From Bacteroidales bacterium (GTDB lineage Bacteria; Bacteroidota; Bacteroidia; Bacteroidales; Paludibacteraceae): 22,834 nt of DNA. Positions 13,943 through 20,278 of this stretch are shown here, one piece after another. The stretch lies in NCBI GenBank assembly GCA_900766775.1, contig CAAFXN010000249.1, forward strand, positions 1-22,834, given 5' to 3'. The first letter of the stretch is position 1; each line of letters starts with the position of its first letter. The translations under genes were made by a program, and so were the position numbers. The notes under the pieces were generated by a model, which was not told where the DNA came from, did not search any database, and worked only from the letters and a program-made list of their open reading frames with translations.

Positions 13943-14382
13943 GGAATCTTGTTCACTCTGCGCTCGTGGCGTCCGCCTTCGAAGTCGGTTTGGAAGAAAG
14001 TGGCAACGATGTCCAACGCTTGGGGCACGGTGATGAAGTTCGCCGGCAAGCCGAGTACATTGGCGTTGTTGTGCTGGCGGGCAAGTTGCGCAAGGCGCTT
14101 CTCCCAGCAGAGCGCCGCACGGATACCTTGGTGCTTGTTCGCTGTCATGCAGATACCGTTGCCCGTGGAGCAGATAACGATACCGAACTCGTACTCACCT
14201 TTCTCCACTGCCTCTGCCAAGAGGTGAGCGTAGTCGGGGTAGTCGCAACTCGCGTCGGAGTAGCAACCGAAGTCCTGCACTTTGGCGCCGTTGTCTTCAA
14301 GGAAGAGGCGCACTTGGTTCTTGAGCGCGAAGCCGGCATGGTCGCTGGCAAGGGCGATGGTCAATTCGCTGAAGGGTTTCAT
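13933..14382 (-). CDS. rpiB: Ribose-5-phosphate isomerase B
   Basis: RpiB interconverts ribose 5-phosphate and ribulose 5-phosphate in the pentose phosphate pathway. The 149-residue length is normal. Family motifs are ALASDHAGFALK (10-21), DFGCYSDASCDYPDYA (37-52), and CSTGNGICMTANK (71-83) with Cys71 as the likely catalytic base. HQGIRAALCW (84-93) and ARQHNNANVLGLP (101-113) follow. The C-terminus FEGGRHERRVNKI is also typical. It lies 13 bases downstream of the C69 peptidase gene and overlaps the radical SAM gene, so all three are probably on one mRNA. Confidence 0.96.
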   Translation of the reverse strand: MKPFSELTIALASDHAGFALKNQVRLFLEDNGAKVQDFGCYSDASCDYPDYAHLLAEAVEKGEYEFGIVICSTGNGICMTANKHQGIRAALCWEKRLAQLARQHNNANVLGLPANFITVPQALDIVATFFQTDFEGGRHERRVNKIPCC

Positions 14383-14395
14383 GGTTGTATGGGGT

Positions 14396-16033
14396 TTACT
14401 CGTGGGTTACTTCAGAGGTGATGGTGCGCAGGTAGGGCTCGGGGAAGGGGAGACGGTCGGGGTAAGCGGGTTCGCCATAGGGGTTACGAACAAACTGCCC
14501 ATTCTCCACCTTGCGCTCTTGACCATCTATGTACTTGGTTACCAAGTAGATATAAAGCCGTTGCCACTCTGTCATGGTGTTGTCGGCTTGGGTGTCGCAG
14601 AAGTTGGTGAGGTAGTGCCTTACTTCTTTGTCGCCCGGGAGGCGTGCTACCTCGGCATCCACTGCGGCTATCTGCGCGTTGAAATGCGCTTCCAATGCCG
14701 TCTGCACTGCCTTGATTTCGGGGAGCATGCGGCTGTACTTGGTGTATGCCCAGTTGGCAACGAGGTTGAATATCCACCATGCGGAGGTGTGCGAGAAAGT
14801 GTACATGTCGCCGTTGCCCTCGGCAAAGCACTCGGGCACGTGGTTGATACGGCTGTAGATGGGCACATACACACTGGTAGCCGCGTCGTCCACGCCAAAC
14901 CAGAAGATACCGCCCGCCTTGGGGTCGGCGTAGCCTCGCATCTGCGCTACGAACGAGAAACCTGTCTGCTGGGTAGCGGTGGGGCGCTCGTACCAGTACT
15001 GCACGCTATCTACCTGAAAACCAAGTCCTCCGTAGCGCAGTTTGCTGCCCCACGGACCGGCATCGGTGCCCTGCGTGATGTCGAGCGGCGTGCCCTCGTA
15101 TTGGTCGCGCATGCAGTCTTTGATGTCCTGCGCCGACACTTTGCGATTGGGCTTGATGAAGAGCGGCATGGGGGTGCCTGCGTCTTTGCCGCCTGTCTCC
15201 ACAAAGGTCTTGCCCGTGGCGTAGTCGAAGTACTGGTCCATCTCATCGGAGAAATGGCGGAAGAAACTCCACACTCGTGCTTCGCAGACGTAGAGCCCGC
15301 TGAAGTCGAACGGCGCATAGGCGGCTTGGAAGGAGAAGTCGGCGTCCTTACCCTCGAAATAGCCCATCTCGCGGGCGAACTTCACCACGTCTTTGCTCCA
15401 ACGCCAGTTGGCTTTGTCCTTGAAGTTGATGGTGGTGATACGCGCTTGGTTGGCATGTGCACAGATACAATCATCAGGCACGCGGGTGGCTACCCACACG
15501 GCACCTTTGCGCCCGGGACCCTTGCCGATAAGGTCCATTATCCATACCTCGTTGGGGTCGCCGATGGAGAAGGTCTCGCCGCTGGAGGCATAGCCGTATT
15601 CGGCAACGAGAGAGGTCATGCAGTCGATGGCCTCGCGGGCGGTCTTGCAACGCTCCAGCGCGATGTAGATAAGGCTGCCGTAGTCAATACCGACGGTGTC
15701 TTCCAACTCGTGGCGACCTCCCCATGTGGTCTCACCGATGGTGAGTTGGTGTTCGTTCATATTGCCCACCACGCTATAGGTGTGCGCTACTTGTGGGATT
15801 TGGCAGAGCGGTCTGCCCGTGTCCCAGTCTCTCACCTCACGCATGCTCCCTGCTGGGTGGTCTGCGGCAGGCGAGAAACGGAGGAACCCATAGAGGGTGT
15901 AACTGTCGGCGGCGTAACTGATGATGGTAGAGCCGTCGGTGGAAGCATCTTTGCCTACGAGGAAGTTCGTACAAGCCCATGCCGCCGCCAGCGGACATAG
16001 CGCGAAGAGGAGAAGGAGAGAAGTCTTTTTCAT
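14396..16033 (-). CDS. C69 family peptidase (PepD-like dipeptidase), exported
   Basis: This is a 545-residue N-terminal-nucleophile hydrolase of the C69 family. The first 20 residues are a signal peptide, and cleavage would expose Cys21 in ACTNFLVGKDAS, the expected catalytic nucleophile. Typical C69 features follow: DGSTIISYAADSYTLYG, VVGNMNEHQLTIGETTWGGR, YGSLIYIALERCKTAREAI and FSIGDPNEVWIMDLIGKG. Then come VPDDCICAHANQARI and a late AWWIFNLVANWAYTKY. Relatives cleave dipeptides; the precise specificity cannot be read from sequence. A periplasmic location is inferred from the signal. It lies 20 bases after the toxin gene and 13 before rpiB, with no promoter visible in either gap. Confidence 0.92.
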   Translation of the reverse strand: MKKTSLLLLFALCPLAAAWACTNFLVGKDASTDGSTIISYAADSYTLYGFLRFSPAADHPAGSMREVRDWDTGRPLCQIPQVAHTYSVVGNMNEHQLTIGETTWGGRHELEDTVGIDYGSLIYIALERCKTAREAIDCMTSLVAEYGYASSGETFSIGDPNEVWIMDLIGKGPGRKGAVWVATRVPDDCICAHANQARITTINFKDKANWRWSKDVVKFAREMGYFEGKDADFSFQAAYAPFDFSGLYVCEARVWSFFRHFSDEMDQYFDYATGKTFVETGGKDAGTPMPLFIKPNRKVSAQDIKDCMRDQYEGTPLDITQGTDAGPWGSKLRYGGLGFQVDSVQYWYERPTATQQTGFSFVAQMRGYADPKAGGIFWFGVDDAATSVYVPIYSRINHVPECFAEGNGDMYTFSHTSAWWIFNLVANWAYTKYSRMLPEIKAVQTALEAHFNAQIAAVDAEVARLPGDKEVRHYLTNFCDTQADNTMTEWQRLYIYLVTKYIDGQERKVENGQFVRNPYGEPAYPDRLPFPEPYLRTITSEVTHE

Positions 16034-16053
16034 ACTATGTGGTTGTTGTTATT

Positions 16054-16332
16054 TCAGAATAAATCGGAATGGGAACCGGTACGCACTAATTCCAAGAAAC
16101 ACAAAGCGCCGTCTTCACCTTTCTTATAGATTAGCAGCCAATCGGGTTGTATATGGCATTCTCGGTAGCCTTCCAAATTTGAGTGCAACGCGTGGTCTCT
16201 ATTGGCTATCGGTAAGGTCTCATCATTAGCCAATAGTTTCACAATATCAATCAGTTTTTGGATGTTCAGTCCGCGTCTCTTTGCCAGTTTGACATCCTTC
16301 TCATATTGTTTGGTAGTGAAAAGAGTCCTCAT
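16054..16332 (-). CDS. YafQ-like mRNA interferase toxin (RelE superfamily)
   Basis: The 92-residue protein closely follows the E. coli YafQ pattern: a basic helical N-terminus (KQYEKDVKLAKRRG), DHALHSNLEGYRECHIQPDW, LLIYKK and RTGSHSDLF at the C-terminus. Residues matching the YafQ active site are all present: H47, H60, D64, W65, H88 and F92. YafQ-type toxins cleave mRNA on the ribosome. The start ATG overlaps the antitoxin stop codon (ATGA), as is usual for type II toxin-antitoxin pairs. It looks intact. Confidence 0.94.
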   Translation of the reverse strand: MRTLFTTKQYEKDVKLAKRRGLNIQKLIDIVKLLANDETLPIANRDHALHSNLEGYRECHIQPDWLLIYKKGEDGALCFLELVRTGSHSDLF

Positions 16333-16541
16333 AATGCTTCCATTGCTTTGGCGAAGTCATCGAAATTTTCATAGCGAGTCAACTCGCCTTGTTGTACCTC
16401 TTGCAATGCCTGCATTGTCTTTTTCTCTGCAGCGGAAGGCTGTTTATAGGTGGCTTTGAATACCCCCAAAGACATGATATACTCTAATGTTCTGTGCGCC
16501 AGTTGGTTGCGGTCGTTGTAGGTTAATGTTACTGTTGCCAT
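16329..16541 (-). CDS. Antitoxin of the YafQ-like pair
   Basis: This 70-residue protein immediately precedes the toxin and overlaps it by four bases. The N-terminus MATVTLTYNDRNQLAHRTLE, then YIMSLGVFK, resembles a short Bacteroidota antitoxin type that pairs with RelE/YafQ toxins, probably a dimerising N-terminal domain. The C-terminal half is acidic and probably disordered, wrapping the toxin (YENFDDFAKAMEAL). It does not look like classical DinJ. Such pairs usually repress their own promoter, but no promoter consensus is visible in the 25-base gap upstream, so it may depend on the lipoprotein gene promoter. Confidence 0.85.
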   Translation of the reverse strand: MATVTLTYNDRNQLAHRTLEYIMSLGVFKATYKQPSAAEKKTMQALQEVQQGELTRYENFDDFAKAMEAL

Positions 16542-16566
16542 AATTGTATTGATGTATGGTTGTTGT

Positions 16567-17316
16567 TTAGTTGATTTGCATTCTGCCGTCGATGGTAGCG
16601 GAGACGGTTTGTTGCTCTTGGACGTAGTCGAGGTAGAGGTCGCGGATAAGCAGGTCGGAGTCCCAATAAGCGATGTGGTGTGTGAGGGGCATCATGTGGT
16701 CGGTGCCTCCTGCAAGGTAGTCGCTGGTCGCCACGGTGTAGTACGCCTCGGGGTCTATGGAGCGACCATCTATCTGTGCGTCAATCAGTTGCGCTTCCTC
16801 TGCCTGCATGCGCAGTCCCGCTACACCCTCGCCGCCCACCTCGGCAAAGACCTGACAGAGTTCGAGGATATCTTCTCCTTTCAGCGTGAGTACCACAAGA
16901 CGGTTATCGAACGGCATGAGTTCGAACACATGCTGCTTGGTGATGTCGCCTTTGCGCCACTCGCAGCGCATGCCGCCGATATTCACTACCGCCATATCCA
17001 CACGCCCGTCATAGTACTGACGCGCCTTGGCAAGCAGTGCATCGGACGCCCAGTTGAGCATGTTGCACTCGGGGCGCTGTACGGTCATGTCCTCCGGCGC
17101 ATAGCCCAGCACCGTGGACATCTCCTCCGCGAGGGCGGCTTTCTTGGGGGCTAAGGCTGCAGTATAGGCTTCTGCCACCGCGGGTGCGGCGGCAATACAG
17201 TCGGTGGTAATAGGGATAGCCTCGGTGGAGACGGAGGCAACCTGCGCAGGGCGGTGGCATGCCGTCAGCATGAAGAGCAGCAGACCAAGGAAGGGGAGAA
17301 AGGTGTTTCTTTTCAT
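16567..17316 (-). CDS. Lipoprotein with 5'-nucleotidase C-terminal domain only
   Basis: The 249-residue product starts at the ATG at 17316. The longer frame from 17430 would begin upstream of the promoter. It has a lipoprotein signal with lipobox LTAC and Cys20. Residues about 60-240 match the 5'-nucleotidase C-terminal (substrate-binding) domain: NMLNWASDALLAKA, DMAVVNIGGMRCEW, KGDITKQHVFELMPFDNRLV and YYTVATSDYLAGGTDHM. The metallophosphatase domain that carries catalysis in full-length enzymes is absent. In many Bacteroidales I recall it as a separate neighbouring gene, but here the next gene is the antitoxin. It may therefore bind nucleotides or work with a partner encoded elsewhere. Confidence 0.88.
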   Translation of the reverse strand: MKRNTFLPFLGLLLFMLTACHRPAQVASVSTEAIPITTDCIAAAPAVAEAYTAALAPKKAALAEEMSTVLGYAPEDMTVQRPECNMLNWASDALLAKARQYYDGRVDMAVVNIGGMRCEWRKGDITKQHVFELMPFDNRLVVLTLKGEDILELCQVFAEVGGEGVAGLRMQAEEAQLIDAQIDGRSIDPEAYYTVATSDYLAGGTDHMMPLTHHIAYWDSDLLIRDLYLDYVQEQQTVSATIDGRMQIN

Positions 17317-17337
17317 AGTCGTACTTGATTTTGCGTG

Positions 17338-17369
17338 CAAAGGTACTAAAAATAATTGAAACAGGCAAA
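17338..17369 (-). promoter_or_regulatory. Bacteroidota-type promoter for the six-gene minus-strand cluster
   Basis: On the minus strand TACCTTTG (plus 17338-17345) follows TTTG (plus 17366-17369) after 20 bases. It is the only clear promoter found upstream of the genes between 12905 and 17316. It also excludes the longer start at 17430 for the first gene. Confidence 0.75.
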
Positions 17370-17421
17370 CAAAACCTCGATTGTTTATCAAAAAATATGC
17401 TTTTCCTCTTCGGATACGTGT

Positions 17422-17663
17422 TTTGGACAATTCGGGGAAGGAAAAGTGTTGGCGGGACAGGGGTTCGAGATACCTCCTTGATACCCTCGAAACGGTCTCG
17501 CTTATGTTACGGTAATGTTACGGTAATGTTCCGATAATGTTCCGATAATGTTCCGATACGAAATCGGGACTTTCTCGGGGCAGTTTCGGGGTGGTTTCGG
17601 GGGTGAAAAGGGGATTGGCAGGTTATGGTCTCGGGGTGTTGGTTTGCGAAATTTGGACAATTC
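17422..17663. repeat. 12-base direct repeats bracketing a periodic array
   Basis: TTTGGACAATTC occurs at 17422-17433 and again at 17652-17663, 230 bases apart in the same orientation. The 11-base array at 17462-17604 lies between them. Confidence 0.7.
17462..17604. repeat. Divergent 11-base tandem array, about thirteen units
   Basis: In 11-base phase the clearest units are GTTACGGTAAT twice (17506-17527), GTTCCGATAAT twice (17528-17549) and GTTCCGATACG (17550-17560). More degenerate units follow, such as GTTTCGGGGTG (17583-17593) and GTTTCGGGGGT (17594-17604). Upstream, GGTTCGAGATA (17462) and GTCTCGCTTAT (17495) fit the same phase. No coding sequence is supported here. Confidence 0.7.
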
Positions 17664-17678
17664 TTGGTACAGAGAGGA

Positions 17679-17705
17679 GGGGGAGGGGTGGGGTGTAGGA
17701 AGGGG
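17679..17705 (+). other. G-rich tract, possible G-quadruplex
   Basis: Runs of five, four, four and four G occur at 17679-17683, 17685-17688, 17690-17693 and 17702-17705, with loops of one, one and eight bases. The region up to about 17760 stays strongly G-rich on the plus strand. It lies about 150 bases upstream of the gyrB promoter. Confidence 0.4.
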
Positions 17706-17828
17706 AGTTTTGCGGCGATTTGGGACTGTGGGGCGGTTGGATTTGGCGGGGGGTGGAAAACGGTTTTGCGTTTTAAGGCGTTTTTTAGGCGATTAGAGCG
17801 ATTTTCTGCAAAAATATGTGTACCCCTA

Positions 17829-17859
17829 TTGTGTATGTCGATTTTTTTTTGTACCTTTG
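17829..17859 (+). promoter_or_regulatory. Bacteroidota-type promoter for gyrB
   Basis: TTG (17829-17831) and TACCTTTG (17852-17859) are 20 bases apart. A hairpin, ACGGAA (17861-17866) with TTCCGT (17875-17880), lies at the predicted start. The leader to the ATG at 18020 is about 155 bases. Confidence 0.8.
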
Positions 17860-17889
17860 CACGGAATTTCGGGGTTCCGTGAAGTCTCC

Positions 17890-17995
17890 GTTAATTGCCG
17901 TTAATGGGTCGTTAATAGGTACTTGGGTTCTCCGTTAAAGGCCGTTAAAAGGGCTCCGTTAATGGACGTTAATGGGTCGTTAATGGGTGTTTAAG
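17890..17995 (+). repeat. Phased GTTAA repeats in the gyrB leader
   Basis: GTTAA begins at 17890, 17900, 17911, 17934, 17944, 17958, 17968 and 17979, with a degenerate GTTTAA at 17989. Most steps are 10 or 11 bases, and the 23-base step is close to two turns. The phrase CTCCGTTAA recurs three times (17886, 17930 and 17954), making a higher-order unit of about 44, then 24, bases. Confidence 0.8.
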
Positions 17996-18019
17996 TTTTG
18001 TTTTAGCAAATTATCAACT

Positions 18020-20152
18020 ATGGAAGAAATAAAGAATACAGAAATGGAACAAGTATTAGGAGGGCAAGAAGGACCCACCCCAACCCTCCCTACAAGGGAG
18101 GGAGATGAGAAGTATGATGGCTCGAGTATTCAGGTGCTCGAGGGGTTGGAAGCCGTGCGGAAGCGTCCGGCGATGTACATCGGCGACATCTCGCAAAAGG
18201 GTTTGCACCACTTGGTTTATGAGGTGGTGGACAACTCGATAGACGAGGCGCTGGCGGGCTTCTGCAACCACATTGAGGTTACGATAAACGAAGACAACTC
18301 TATCACGGTGCAGGATAACGGTCGCGGTATCCCTGTGGACATGCACCCGAAGGAGCACAAGAGTGCGCTGGAGGTGGTGATGACCGTGCTGCACGCGGGC
18401 GGTAAGTTCAACAAGAATTCGTACAAGGTGTCGGGCGGTCTGCACGGCGTGGGCGTGAGTTGCGTGAACGCGCTCTCGACGAAGTTGCATGTGGAGGTGC
18501 GCCGCGACGGGAAGATATTCATGCAGGAGTATGCGAAAGGTAAGCCGACCTGTGCGGTGCACGAGATAGGGACGTACAACCCCGAGGAGATGGGGACGGG
18601 CACCTGCGTGCAGTTCTGGCCCGACGGGTCGATATTCACCGAGACGGTGTATCAGTATGATATCCTCGCCAACCGTATGCGCGAGTTGGCTTATCTGAAC
18701 GCCGGGGTGAAGATTACGCTGACGGATAAGCGGGTGGTGTTACCCAAACAAGAATTGACAGGAAGTCAACCTAACGGAGCGCACGAAACAGACGAAACTA
18801 CTTCGTCTTTAATCCTTCATCCTTCATCCTCTGTCCTCTATAAGAAAGAGGTGTTCTTCTCGGAGAAGGGTCTGAGCGAGTTTGTGCGCTATATCGACAA
18901 CACCCGCACGCCGCTGATTTCGGAGGTGATACATCTCAACACGGAGAAATACGGCACGCCCGTGGAGGTGGCGATGATTTACAACACCGACTTCAACGAG
19001 AACGTGCACTCCTATGTGAACAATATCAACACCATAGAGGGCGGTACGCACGTGGCGGGCTTCCGCGCTGCGCTGACGCGCGTGATGAAGAAATACGCCG
19101 AGGACAGCAAGTTGCTGGAGAAAGCCAAACTGAAAGATAAAGACGGCAACTCGACTATCGACCCGAACGACTTCCGCGAGGGCTTGACGGCGGTCATCTC
19201 GGTGAAGGTGGCAGAGCCGCAGTTCGAGGGGCAGACGAAGACGAAATTGGGCAACTCGGAGGTGGCAGGTATGGTGTCGTCGGCGGTGGCTGAGGCGCTG
19301 AGCAACTACCTCGAGGAGCACCCCGATGACGCGAAGAAGATAGTGGAGAAAGTGATTCTCGCCGCACAGGCGCGTATCGCTGCCCGCAACGCCCGTCAGA
19401 GCGTGCTCCGCAAGTCGCCGTTGAGCGGCGGCGGACTGCCCGGTAAGTTGGCAGACTGCGCAAGCAAAGACCCGGCGGAGTGCGAGTTGTTCCTTGTGGA
19501 GGGAGACTCGGCAGGCGGCACGGCGAAGACCGGTCGCGACCGTGTGCATCAAGCTATCCTGCCGCTGCGAGGAAAAATCCTGAATGTGGAGAAGGCGATG
19601 GAGCACAAGGTGTTCGAGAGCGAGGAAGTGCGTAACATCTTCACTGCGCTGGGTATCACCTTCGGCACGGAGGAAGACCCGAAAGCACTGAACCTGAGCA
19701 AGATACGCTACCATAAGGTGATTATCATGGCGGATGCCGATGTGGACGGTGCGCATATCGCCACGCTCATCATGACGCTGTTCTTCCGCCACATGAAAGA
19801 GGTGATTGAGCAAGGGCACCTGTATATCGCCATGGCGCCGCTCTACCTCTGCTCGAAAGGGAATATCAAGGAGTACTGCTGGAATGACCAGCAACGGCAT
19901 GACTTCATCCAGAAATACGGCAACGGTAGCGAACAGGGTATCAAGACGCAACGCTACAAAGGTCTGGGTGAGATGTCGGACGAGCAGTTGTGGGAGACAA
20001 CGATGGACCCCGAGCGCCGCATGCTGAAGAAGGTAACCATCGAGAACGCCGCCGAGGCAGACCATACCATCGCCATGCTGATGGGCGATGACGTGGCGCC
20101 GAGACGGGAGTTTATTGAGGAGAATGCGACCTACGCGAAGATTGACGCTTAA
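18020..20152 (+). CDS. gyrB: DNA gyrase subunit B with two extra in-frame segments
   Basis: GyrB is the ATPase subunit of gyrase, which introduces negative supercoils together with GyrA. From the ATG at 18020 the product is 710 residues, longer than the roughly 650 I expect in Bacteroides. The GHKL ATPase domain shows VRKRPAMYIGD (46-56), EVVDNSIDEALAG, DNGRGIPVD and GGLHGVGVSCVNALS. The Toprim domain has VEGDSAGG with Glu494, and DADVD with Asp572 and Asp574. QRYKGLGEMSDEQLW precedes the C-terminus. Extra sequence lies at residues about 17-31 (PTPTLPTREG, a palindromic repeat) and about 243-272 (low-complexity, in the transducer-domain beta-hairpin). A GTG start at 17987 is rejected: it lies in the leader repeats and MEEIKN suits the family. 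It has its own promoter (17829-17859). Confidence 0.96.
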   Translation: MEEIKNTEMEQVLGGQEGPTPTLPTREGDEKYDGSSIQVLEGLEAVRKRPAMYIGDISQKGLHHLVYEVVDNSIDEALAGFCNHIEVTINEDNSITVQDNGRGIPVDMHPKEHKSALEVVMTVLHAGGKFNKNSYKVSGGLHGVGVSCVNALSTKLHVEVRRDGKIFMQEYAKGKPTCAVHEIGTYNPEEMGTGTCVQFWPDGSIFTETVYQYDILANRMRELAYLNAGVKITLTDKRVVLPKQELTGSQPNGAHETDETTSSLILHPSSSVLYKKEVFFSEKGLSEFVRYIDNTRTPLISEVIHLNTEKYGTPVEVAMIYNTDFNENVHSYVNNINTIEGGTHVAGFRAALTRVMKKYAEDSKLLEKAKLKDKDGNSTIDPNDFREGLTAVISVKVAEPQFEGQTKTKLGNSEVAGMVSSAVAEALSNYLEEHPDDAKKIVEKVILAAQARIAARNARQSVLRKSPLSGGGLPGKLADCASKDPAECELFLVEGDSAGGTAKTGRDRVHQAILPLRGKILNVEKAMEHKVFESEEVRNIFTALGITFGTEEDPKALNLSKIRYHKVIIMADADVDGAHIATLIMTLFFRHMKEVIEQGHLYIAMAPLYLCSKGNIKEYCWNDQQRHDFIQKYGNGSEQGIKTQRYKGLGEMSDEQLWETTMDPERRMLKKVTIENAAEADHTIAMLMGDDVAPRREFIEENATYAKIDA
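18065..18112. repeat. C-rich/G-rich palindromic repeat inside the gyrB 5' end
   Basis: CCCTCCCT (18084-18091) pairs perfectly with AGGGAGGG (18095-18102) around ACA. It is flanked by CCCACCCCAA on the left and AGATGAGAAG on the right. The design matches the palindrome at 5643-5668 read in reverse. It encodes PTPTLPTREG in GyrB ahead of the first conserved residues. Confidence 0.75.
18746..18835. repeat. Low-complexity insert inside gyrB
   Basis: This stretch encodes GyrB residues about 243-272, including GAHETDETTSSLILHPSSSV. It contains ATCCTTC repeated (AATCCTTCATCCTTCATCCT) and GAAACAGACGAAACTACTTC. In reverse it shares AAGGATTAAAGAC-type phrases with the spacer at 9322-9399. Boundaries are estimates. 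Confidence 0.65.
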
Positions 20153-20253
20153 TTTTGTTTTTTGCAGGCATCTTTCGTTTTGGGGCTCGGTCATTATGCC
20201 CGCATAACTCCCTCGCTCACAAAACAAAATCTGCTCTGCAAAAAAGCAAAATT
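20151..20253. repeat. Imperfect 103-base palindrome after gyrB, possible terminator or MITE-like element
   Basis: The left arm (20151-20189, beginning AATTTTGTTTTTTGCAG) is nearly the reverse complement of the right arm (20214-20253, ending CTGCAAAAAAGCAAAATT), with two single-base gaps and a few mismatches. The centre holds a small hairpin TTATG-CCCG-CATAA. It starts at the gyrB stop codon and ends 25 bases before the LOG-family gene. No transposase is encoded. Confidence 0.7.
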
Positions 20254-20278
20254 GGTATTGACTGAATATGAACGGATT

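Noticed and set aside
14282..16000. Plus-strand open frame of 572 codons opposite the C69 peptidase and the start of rpiB
   Set aside because: It crosses two genes with convincing products and has shadow-like composition and no promoter.
17317..17430. Longer start for the 5'-nucleotidase-domain lipoprotein
   Set aside because: The extension covers the promoter at 17338-17369 and would bury the lipoprotein signal.
17346..17986. Replication origin at the gyrB upstream region
   Set aside because: The repeat arrays drew attention, but I see no cluster of DnaA-box consensus sites and no dnaA or dnaN gene in the window.
17462..17995. CRISPR array
   Set aside because: The repeats are 10-11 bases, contiguous and divergent, with no unique spacers of regular length and no cas genes nearby.
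17987..18019. GTG start for gyrB at 17987
   Set aside because: It falls in the leader repeats. The ATG at 18020 gives a normal GyrB-like beginning.
20162..20278. N-terminal extension of the LOG-family protein
   Set aside because: It is encoded by the 103-base palindrome and the family start KIAVYCS matches the ATG at 20279.
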